The position numbers were made by a program, and so were the translations under genes. This document shows, in pieces, positions 1 to 5,135 of a stretch of 10,288 bases of DNA; position 1 is the first letter of the stretch, and every line of letters starts with the position of its first letter. Origin of the DNA: CAZYCC01 sp964645985 (GTDB lineage Bacteria > Bacillota > Clostridia > Oscillospirales > CAG-272); contig CAZYCC010000053.1 of NCBI GenBank assembly GCA_964645985.1, positions 1 to 10,288 of the forward strand. The letters are read 5' to 3'. The notes below the pieces were generated by a model. That model was not told the DNA's origin, ran no database searches, and worked only from the letters and a program-made list of their open reading frames with translations.

Positions 1-139
1 TGATAGAATATTCGGAAACGAAACGTTTCTCTGCCCTTCGGGGGATGGGGTGTTTCGGGAGGTGGGGTGAGGGGTATCGTGATTTTGCGCTGCCCCGCTC
101 AACCTCGCGGGGGTATCCCTCCCCCTCTACCGCCCCGGC

Positions 140-193
140 GCGCTACCCACCCCGCCGCTCCCCCCTCCTCCGCGCTACCCACCCGCCGCTCCC
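140..193. repeat. Imperfect direct repeat, two copies of about 23 bases
   Basis: Two near-identical C-rich units begin at 140 and 172 (each starts gcgctacccacc and ends in gccgctccc), 32 bases apart, differing by one base insertion. They lie in the otherwise gene-free stretch at 1-205, downstream of the pnp terminator. Apart from a 10-base palindrome (gaaacgtttc, 20-29) I see nothing else in that stretch; open frames across it are low-complexity Pro/Arg/Ser sequence and look spurious. Confidence 0.6.
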
Positions 194-205
194 TCTTTCC
201 CCGCG

Positions 206-236
206 AAAAACCCGCCCGGGTGGGGGGCGGGTTTTT
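206..236 (-). terminator. Rho-independent terminator of pnp
   Basis: A 12-base-pair stem pairs 206-217 with 225-236 around a 7-base loop (218-224). On the minus strand the GC-rich part is followed by a run of five T. It begins 10 bases past the pnp stop codon. The plus strand also has a long T run (232-238), so it could also stop transcription arriving from the left. Confidence 0.88.
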
Positions 237-245
237 TTATTTGGC

Positions 246-2810
246 TCAGTCCTTTTTCCGGAAGATCGAGAACAGCCCTTTCCGCTCGTCGCTATCGGCG
301 GGGGGAGGCTCGGGGGCGGGCTTTTTCTCGGGAGCGGGCTGCGCGGGGCGCGGCTCCGGCGCGGGCGCGGGCGCGGGACGCTCTGACTGGCGCGGGGAGG
401 GGCGCTCACCGGCCGGGGACCTGCCGCCGCGAGATCCCCCGCCGCTGCTGCGATCATATCCGCTTCCCGTGCGATCATATCCGCCTGCGCGGTCGTTTCC
501 GCCCGTGCGATCGTATCCGCTGCTGCCGCGATCATATCCGCCGCCGCTTCTGCCGCCGCGCGGGGGGTTGCCGCCGCCGCGAGGGCCGCTGCCGCTGCCG
601 CTGCCGCCGCGATTGCCGCCGCGAGGGCCGCGGTCGCGCGCGGGACGCTCGGGCAAGCCCTCCTCCCCGGAGAGCGCGGCGCGGCGCGAGAGGTTCATGC
701 GCCCGCGCTCATCTACCCCGAGATATTTCACGGTGACCGTGTCGCCCTCGTGAACGACATCCTCCACCTGCTCGACATATTTGTTGTCGAGGTCCTTGAT
801 GTGGCACATCCCCTCTTTGCCGGGGGCGAACTCAATGAACGCGCCGATAGGGATAATGCGCGTGACCTTGCCGGTGTAAATGGCGCCCGGCACAGGCTCA
901 AAGCAAATCTCGTCGATCTGCTCTTTCGCGGCGTAGGCGCTGGCGACATTGGGCGAGGCGATGTAGATGGTGCCGTCCTCCTCAACGTCGATTTTCGCCC
1001 CGGTCTGCGCGCAGATGCGCTGAATGACCTCGCCGCCCTTGCCGATGACCTCGCGGATTTTCTCTGTCTTAATGTGGAGCGTGAGCATCTTGGGCGCGGT
1101 TTCGGCAACCTCCGGGCGCGGCGCGGGGATCGCTTTGAGGATAACCTCGTCGATGATATATTCGCGCCCCGCGCGCGTCTTGTCGAGCGCGGAGCGGATA
1201 ATCGCGGGGGTGAGGCCGTCGATTTTGAGGTCCATCTGAATCGCGGTGATGCCCTTGTGCGTCCCCGCGACCTTGAAGTCCATATCGCCGTAGAAGTCCT
1301 CCACGCCCTGAATATCGAGCATCGTGTCAAAGGACCCGTCCTCCGCCGTTATGAGGCCGCAGGAGATACCGGCGACCGGCGAGCTGATTGGCACGCCCGC
1401 CGCCATTAGGGCGAGGGTCGAGCCGCAGACCGATGCCTGCGAGGTGGAACCGTTGCTCGACAGCACCTCCGAAACGCAGCGGATAGCGTAGGGAAATTCG
1501 TCAACCGACGGCAGAACAGGCAATAGAGATCGCTCGGCGAGCGCACCGTGCCCGATTTCGCGCCGCCCGGGAGAGCGAAGAGACCTCGCCTCTCCCACCG
1601 AGAAGGGCGGCATATTGTAGTGGTGCATATACCGCTTGCCGGTCTCCTCGTCGATGGTGTCCAGCTCCTGCGCCTCGCGCAGGGTGCCGAGCGTGCAGGT
1701 TGTGAGGACCTGCGTCTGCCCGCGCGTGAACATCCCCGAGCCGTGCACGCGCGGCAGCACGTCGACCTCGGCGGCGAGAGGGCGAATTTCGTTCATCGTC
1801 CGCCCGTCCACCCGCTTCTTGTCTTGCAGGAGCCAGCGGCGCACGATCTTTTTCTGCATCTGATAGGTGATCTCGGGCATTTGCGCCTCGAGATTCTCGT
1901 ACTTTTCGCCGAAGCGCTCGAGAATGTCCGCCTCAATCGGCTGCATGCGCGCGTCGCGCACCGTCTTGTCGTCGGTGTCCAGCGCCTGCTCCACCGCGCC
2001 CCTCGCGTACTCGAAAATCTCGTGGAACATCTCCTCATCGAGCGCGCCGGTCGGGTAGGAAAATTTCGGCTTGCCCACCTCGGCGACAATCCCATCGATG
2101 AAGGTGCAAAGGCGCTTGATCTCCTCGTGCGCCCGCATAATCGCGTCGTAGACGGTGTCGTCCGGCACTTCGTTCGCGCCCGCCTCGATCATCACGACCT
2201 TCTCGTGCGTGCCGGCGACGGTCATCGAAAGATCCGAGCTCTTGCGCTGCTCCTGCGTCGGGTTGACGACAATTTCACCGTCCACAAGGCCCATAAAGAC
2301 CCCGGCGATCGGCCCGTTCCAGGGGATGTCCGAAATGGACAGGGCAATCGACGCGCCGATCATCGCGGTGATCTCCGGGCTGCAATCGTAGTCGACGCTG
2401 AGCACGAGCAGATCGAGCGCGATGTCGTTGCGCAGGTCTTTCGGGAAGAGTGGGCGAATCGGGCGGTCGATAACGCGCGCGGTCAGCACGGCCTTCTCGG
2501 AGGGGCGGCCCTCGCGGCGCAAATATCCGCCGGGGATCCTCCCGACGGCGTAGAGTTTTTCGTCAAAATCAACCGAGAGGGGCAGAAAGTCAATGCCCTC
2601 GCGAGGCTTCGCCGATGCCGTCGCGTTGCAGAGAATAGAGGTTTCGCCATATTGCACAAAGGCGGACCCGTTCGCCAGACCCGCCATTTTGCCGGTCTCG
2701 ACGCGCAGCGTCCGCCCCGCGAGTTCTGTCTCGAAAACCCGCATTCGATCGAAGGTCATTTCCTTCGCCCCGACGACAATCTCACTGCCCCGTTCGTTTT
2801 CGTTGTCCAT
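246..2810 (-). CDS. pnp: Polyribonucleotide nucleotidyltransferase (PNPase) with RGG/YDR-rich C-terminal tail
   Basis: PNPase degrades RNA 3' to 5' by phosphorolysis and acts as a cytoplasmic trimer. The start at 2810 (MDNENERGSE) is chosen because AAGGAAGTG sits just upstream; a longer start at 2831 lacks this. The product is 854 residues. Domains in order: first RNase PH domain (about 15-145, with YLRREGRPSEKAV), all-alpha linker region, second RNase PH domain (about 330-550) with the phosphate-binding STSQAS motif and the catalytic Asp pair in EDFYGDMDFK (about residues 505 and 511), KH domain with the IGKGGE loop (about 589-594), and S1 domain (about 643-709). The last 140 or so residues are unusual: Gly/Arg-rich RGG and GYDR repeats, then a Pro/Ala/Glu stretch, ending KGLFSIFRKKD. 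Typical bacterial PNPases are about 700-740 residues, so the tail is the extra length. Downstream partner of rpsO; no separate promoter seen. Confidence 0.98.
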   Translation of the reverse strand: MDNENERGSEIVVGAKEMTFDRMRVFETELAGRTLRVETGKMAGLANGSAFVQYGETSILCNATASAKPREGIDFLPLSVDFDEKLYAVGRIPGGYLRREGRPSEKAVLTARVIDRPIRPLFPKDLRNDIALDLLVLSVDYDCSPEITAMIGASIALSISDIPWNGPIAGVFMGLVDGEIVVNPTQEQRKSSDLSMTVAGTHEKVVMIEAGANEVPDDTVYDAIMRAHEEIKRLCTFIDGIVAEVGKPKFSYPTGALDEEMFHEIFEYARGAVEQALDTDDKTVRDARMQPIEADILERFGEKYENLEAQMPEITYQMQKKIVRRWLLQDKKRVDGRTMNEIRPLAAEVDVLPRVHGSGMFTRGQTQVLTTCTLGTLREAQELDTIDEETGKRYMHHYNMPPFSVGEARSLRSPGRREIGHGALAERSLLPVLPSVDEFPYAIRCVSEVLSSNGSTSQASVCGSTLALMAAGVPISSPVAGISCGLITAEDGSFDTMLDIQGVEDFYGDMDFKVAGTHKGITAIQMDLKIDGLTPAIIRSALDKTRAGREYIIDEVILKAIPAPRPEVAETAPKMLTLHIKTEKIREVIGKGGEVIQRICAQTGAKIDVEEDGTIYIASPNVASAYAAKEQIDEICFEPVPGAIYTGKVTRIIPIGAFIEFAPGKEGMCHIKDLDNKYVEQVEDVVHEGDTVTVKYLGVDERGRMNLSRRAALSGEEGLPERPARDRGPRGGNRGGSGSGSGPRGGGNPPRGGRSGGGYDRGSSGYDRTGGNDRAGGYDRTGSGYDRSSGGGSRGGRSPAGERPSPRQSERPAPAPAPEPRPAQPAPEKKPAPEPPPADSDERKGLFSIFRKKD
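451..541 (-). repeat. Tandem repeat encoding YDR units in the PNPase tail
   Basis: Five copies of a 13-base core (cgatcatatccgc and variants on the plus strand) start at 451, 472, 490, 508 and 529, spaced 21, 18, 18 and 21 bases. Read on the minus strand they encode GYDR, GGNDR and related units. Spacings are multiples of three, so copy-number change leaves the frame intact. The central copy (490) is the most diverged and gives NDR instead of YDR. Confidence 0.85.
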
Positions 2811-2843
2811 TGTTTTCACTTCCTTGCACACAGCTCATCATAG

Positions 2844-2929
2844 GCTCGCGCCGCGCGCGCCGCGGCCCCGCGGGGCAAAGCACCCGCCCCACGGGAGATC
2901 CTTTTTCGCGCCGCGCGCGCGCGGCGAGC
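2844..2929 (-). promoter_or_regulatory. Structured rpsO-pnp intergenic RNA
   Basis: The 127 bases between rpsO and pnp contain a perfect 18-base palindrome (2909-2926), a 10-base palindrome (ccccgcgggg, 2866-2875), and two distant complementary blocks. Block 2915-2929 can pair with 2844-2860 as 6 + 9 base pairs with a two-base bulge, enclosing about 55 bases. In Escherichia coli the rpsO-pnp intergenic hairpin is cut by RNase III and mediates PNPase autocontrol. An analogous role here is inference from position and structure. The block closes before the pnp Shine-Dalgarno, which remains single-stranded. Confidence 0.5.
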
Positions 2930-2937
2930 GCCGCCTT

Positions 2938-3207
2938 TTATTTGCGCAGACCGAGCCGCTCGACGATGCTGCGGTAGCGCGCGATGTCGACTTTTTGCAA
3001 ATACCCGAGCAGACCCCGCCGCTTGCCGACCATCTTCAGCAGGCCCCGCCGGCTGTGATGGTCCTTCGCGTTGGTCTTGAGGTGCTCGGTGAGAGAGTTG
3101 ATGCGGTAGGTGAGGAGCGCGATCTGCACCTCCGGCGAACCGGTGTCGCCCTCGTGCGTGGCATATTCCTCGATGATCTTCTGCTTTACGTCCTTTTCCA
3201 GTGCCAT
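2938..3207 (-). CDS. rpsO: 30S ribosomal protein S15
   Basis: S15 binds 16S rRNA early in small-subunit assembly, in the platform. The 89-residue product (start MALEKDVKQK) has the family's usual length and signature stretches: GDTGSPEVQIALLTYRI, the KDHHSRRGLL rRNA-binding region, and the MVGKRRGLLGYL segment ending LGLRK. The start at 3207 follows AAAGGTG with good spacing; the in-frame ATG three codons upstream (3216) overlaps that ribosome binding site and is not preferred. It lies 127 bases upstream of pnp in the same direction, the classical rpsO-pnp arrangement, behind a strong promoter and a leader of about 160 bases. No odd residues seen. Confidence 0.98.
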   Translation of the reverse strand: MALEKDVKQKIIEEYATHEGDTGSPEVQIALLTYRINSLTEHLKTNAKDHHSRRGLLKMVGKRRGLLGYLQKVDIARYRSIVERLGLRK

Positions 3208-3367
3208 AGTTTTCACCTTTCCGCCGCCGTTGCGGCATCGCCCCTGAGGGCAAAATTCGCGGGAAACAAAGGAGCGGCGGGTGAAACCGGCCGTGGCGAT
3301 GTGCCGCCGCGCGACTCCGCATCCTGTGCAACCGCCCGGCGCGAAAGAGAGCTCTCTTTCGCACTTT
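3208..3367 (-). promoter_or_regulatory. rpsO leader with 22-base palindrome and small hairpins
   Basis: From the promoter the transcript should start near 3367, giving a leader of about 160 bases. A perfect 22-base palindrome (3341-3362, centre gagagctctc) lies within its first 30 bases. Closer to the start codon, two small hairpins sit back to back: GCCC/GGGC (3240-3243 with 3248-3251) and GCCG/CGGC (3226-3229 with 3233-3236), just upstream of the Shine-Dalgarno. S15 represses its own translation through leader RNA in several bacteria. Whether this leader works that way is inference, and I do not recognise a named S15-leader class in it. Confidence 0.5.
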
Positions 3368-3373
3368 CTAGTA

Positions 3374-3402
3374 AGTATACCACAACCAGGCGAATATGTA
3401 AA
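3374..3402 (-). promoter_or_regulatory. Sigma-A promoter of rpsO-pnp
   Basis: On the minus strand, TTTACA (3397-3402) and TATACT (3374-3379) are separated by exactly 17 bases. A T-rich run lies just upstream of the -35 box. This is a near-consensus vegetative promoter in an AT-rich island of an otherwise very GC-rich region. Confidence 0.9.
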
Positions 3403-3646
3403 GAAAAAAGCGCGGGAAAGGGGCAGGCGAGGGGAGAATTTACAGAAAATTTACTTTTCGCGCGGCGACCCCGGTGCGCTCTCCCTCCCCGCCGCCGCGT
3501 TCCCCTCCCCCCGCGGCGCGGGGGTTCCCCGCATAACCCCGCCTCGCCCGGCAACCCGGCACGCCCGGTGACGCTTCCCGCGAAATAAGCTCGGCGCGGG
3601 CAGGGTGGAGTTCCCGCGCCCCTCCCCCCGCGGCGCGGGGTATGCC
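3403..3646. other. Gene-free GC-rich intergenic stretch
   Basis: Between the rpsO promoter and the CotH-like stop codon I see no supportable gene. It holds an AT-rich patch (about 3435-3458) with a direct repeat of gtaaatt on the minus strand, a possible 6-base-pair stem cccgcg/cgcggg (around 3577-3601), and the duplicated palindromic element described separately. No T-tailed terminator is visible for the CotH-like gene, so its transcript may run into the rpsO region. Confidence 0.5.
3502..3640. repeat. Two identical 22-base GC-rich palindromic elements
   Basis: The same 22 bases occur at 3502-3523 and 3619-3640, 117 bases apart. Each begins cccctcccccc and ends gcggcgcgggg, and contains a hairpin (CCCCGC/GCGGGG with a 3-base loop). 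The second copy starts 7 bases past the CotH-like stop codon. Without a T tract it is not a classical terminator, but it could protect or stop the 3' end. Similar C-run/G-run hairpins occur at 8189-8208 and 8280-8310, suggesting a small dispersed intergenic element. Confidence 0.7.
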
Positions 3647-4741
3647 TCACGCCTCCTCGATGTAGTAGCTCCGCATCCAGGCAAGGCGGTCGCGCATCCA
3701 GCGCACGAGGTAGGCAACGTGTGCGGGGTAATCGGGGAGCGCCGCGAGCTCCGGCGGCTCGTTGAGGGCGCGGTGCGAAAAGACCTCCCAGCGCGCGTCG
3801 TTGCGCACTGCCTCCGCGGCGAGGCGCGCGCCCGCCTCCTCTGTGTCGAGCGAAATCTGCTCAAGAAGAGGCGTGAGCTCCTCCAAGCGCTCGGCGAGCA
3901 GATGCCGGAACCACGCGCAGCGCGCGAGAGCGGCGAACCAGCGGTTGCGCGTCGCCATCACGCCCTCGGGGCTCGCGTGATCCTCCCCGGTCGACAGGCC
4001 GCTGTCGTTGCCGAGGGCGAGGTCGAAGTCCCACGGCGCGGTGCAGGCGAGCTTGCCGCCCTCGCGCTTGGCGTAAAACATCGAGGAGAAGCCGACGTCG
4101 CGGTCTTTCGCGAACTCCTCAAGCAAATACATATCGACAAAGGAGTCGACATCGATTACCCGCTCAATCTCGTCAAGGTCCCCCGACAGTATCGCCTCAT
4201 CGCAGGCCTCAGTGAACGCCTTCACGGCGGCGGTCTTCTCGCGCGTCGTGTCGTCTTTGACGGTGAAGGGAATCTCAAAGTCGTTGCAGCAAAAATAATC
4301 AAGCCCCACGTCCCCCTCGGCACGCGCCCTCTCGTCCATCTCAATAAGGAAGGAGAGCGACGCCTCCTGCGGCGGCAGGTCTCCCGCGCGCCCCGCCTCC
4401 TCGGGCGAAAGCGGCACGCGCCCCTCGCCCTCCTCCACCTGCTCGCACAGCTCGTAAACCCCCTCGTAGCTGCCGTTGAGCGTTAGCGTCACAAAGGTCG
4501 AGTCGGAGGAAAAAGAAAAGCGCAGCTGCCGCCCGAGCCGCAGCATTGCCCAGTTGCGAAGGAAAGTTTTCTCGCGCGCGCAGGCGAGCAGCACGAAGTC
4601 CCGCGCCTCCCCCTCTCCAACGCCGAGGAGGTTAGTCCGCTCATAGAGCTTAACGCGGTAGGATTTTTTCGTGAGGTATTCCCACGAGGTGTTGCCGCGC
4701 CCGCGAATTTTCCCGCGCAGCAGCAGCGGCGCGCCGCCGCC
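3647..4741 (-). CDS. CotH kinase-family protein, N-terminus lost in assembly gap
   Basis: CotH-family proteins have an atypical protein-kinase fold; in Bacillus CotH phosphorylates spore-coat proteins, and in fibre-degrading clostridia members occur as secreted or surface proteins. The 364 visible residues carry the family's landmarks in order: GRGNTSW followed by KKSYRVKL (about 14-32), DFVLLACAREKTFLRN (48-63), the LNGSYEGVYELCEQV segment (88-102), DVDSFVDMYLLEEFAKDRD (197-215) and the probable metal-binding WDFDLALGN (237-245). The C-terminal region is helical and ends in MRSYYIEEA. The protein starts inside or beyond the N run, so any signal peptide or start codon cannot be seen. The gap is a 100-base placeholder, so reading frame across it means nothing. 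A promoter lies at 4896-4924. It is divergent from the dockerin-LRR gene, hinting at a shared surface role. Confidence 0.9.
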   Translation of the reverse strand, partial: GGGAPLLLRGKIRGRGNTSWEYLTKKSYRVKLYERTNLLGVGEGEARDFVLLACAREKTFLRNWAMLRLGRQLRFSFSSDSTFVTLTLNGSYEGVYELCEQVEEGEGRVPLSPEEAGRAGDLPPQEASLSFLIEMDERARAEGDVGLDYFCCNDFEIPFTVKDDTTREKTAAVKAFTEACDEAILSGDLDEIERVIDVDSFVDMYLLEEFAKDRDVGFSSMFYAKREGGKLACTAPWDFDLALGNDSGLSTGEDHASPEGVMATRNRWFAALARCAWFRHLLAERLEELTPLLEQISLDTEEAGARLAAEAVRNDARWEVFSHRALNEPPELAALPDYPAHVAYLVRWMRDRLAWMRSYYIEEA

Positions 4742-4841
4742 NNNNNNNNNNNNNNNNNNNNNNNNNNNNNNNNNNNNNNNNNNNNNNNNNNNNNNNNNNN
4801 NNNNNNNNNNNNNNNNNNNNNNNNNNNNNNNNNNNNNNNNN
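4742..4841. other. Assembly gap (100 N)
   Basis: Exactly 100 undetermined bases, the usual scaffolding placeholder, so true length is unknown. It removes the 5' end of the CotH-like gene. The flank at 4842-4895 shows no recognisable coding sequence in the matching direction. Confidence 0.97.
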
Positions 4842-4895
4842 GAAAGGAAAAGAGAAGACCTCGCGCCGCCCGCCCTCCCGCGGGCAGCGCAGCAT

Positions 4896-4924
4896 AGTCT
4901 ACCACAGTTCGCCCGCGTTTGCAA
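4896..4924 (-). promoter_or_regulatory. Probable promoter of the CotH-like gene
   Basis: On the minus strand TTGCAA (4919-4924) and TAGACT (4896-4901) are separated by 17 bases. It points into the gap and the CotH-like gene. The -10 box overlaps an ATG at 4893-4895, which therefore is unlikely to be the start codon. Confidence 0.75.
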
Positions 4925-4956
4925 GGAGGAGAGGGCGGCGCAAGCCTACCGGCAGC

Positions 4957-4990
4957 GGGGATTTTTCGGATTTAGGCAAAAACCATCCCC
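4957..4990. repeat. Inverted repeat between divergent promoters
   Basis: The sequence ggggattttt (4957-4966) is complementary to 4978-4990 with a three-base bulge. It lies between the -35 boxes of the two divergent promoters, just upstream of the dockerin-LRR -35 box. It could be an operator shared by both genes; this is inference from position. Confidence 0.4.
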
Positions 4991-4998
4991 ACAACCTC

Positions 4999-5027
4999 TT
5001 GACAGGAGCGGCGCTTTATGGTAAACT
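4999..5027 (+). promoter_or_regulatory. Sigma-A promoter of the dockerin-LRR gene
   Basis: TTGACA (4999-5004) and TAAACT (5022-5027) are separated by 17 bases. The -35 box matches consensus exactly. Transcription should start near 5034, leaving a leader of about 100 bases. Confidence 0.88.
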
Positions 5028-5031
5028 TTTT

Positions 5032-5058
5032 GCGCTCTTTTATTCTCAAGAGGAGCGC
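5032..5058 (+). promoter_or_regulatory. Possible 5'-end hairpin in the dockerin-LRR leader
   Basis: Bases 5032-5041 can pair with 5049-5058 (six GC-rich pairs, then A-U and G-U pairs) around a 7-base loop, at the predicted transcript start. Such 5' stems often stabilise mRNA. No riboswitch class recognised. Confidence 0.4.
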
Positions 5059-5135
5059 GTGCGCGCGGGAATATGAGAGCACACCGTCCGCAGCAAAAGA
5101 CTGCGTTTTTTCGGAATAGGGAAAGGAGCCCTGCC

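Noticed and set aside
20..29. Catabolite-responsive (cre) operator at the gaaacgtttc palindrome
   Set aside because: The CcpA site has an extra base on each side of the central CG; this 10-base palindrome lacks that spacing and no gene start lies nearby in the window.
67..753. Plus-strand open frame across the pnp 3' end and its terminator
   Set aside because: It runs through a strong terminator and its RSYP repeats are simply the reverse of the YDR repeats in PNPase.
1548..2843. Long plus-strand open frame antisense to pnp
   Set aside because: It is a GC-rich shadow of the clear PNPase coding frame; its product is Arg/Val/Leu-rich with no recognisable domain and no ribosome binding site.
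2593..3588. Plus-strand open frame over the start of pnp and all of rpsO
   Set aside because: Overlaps two conserved genes and a strong promoter on the other strand; product has no family features.
4842..4924. CotH-like reading frame continued across the N run to an ATG at 4924
   Set aside because: The gap is a 100-base placeholder of unknown true length, and the ATG lies within the -35 box of the promoter.
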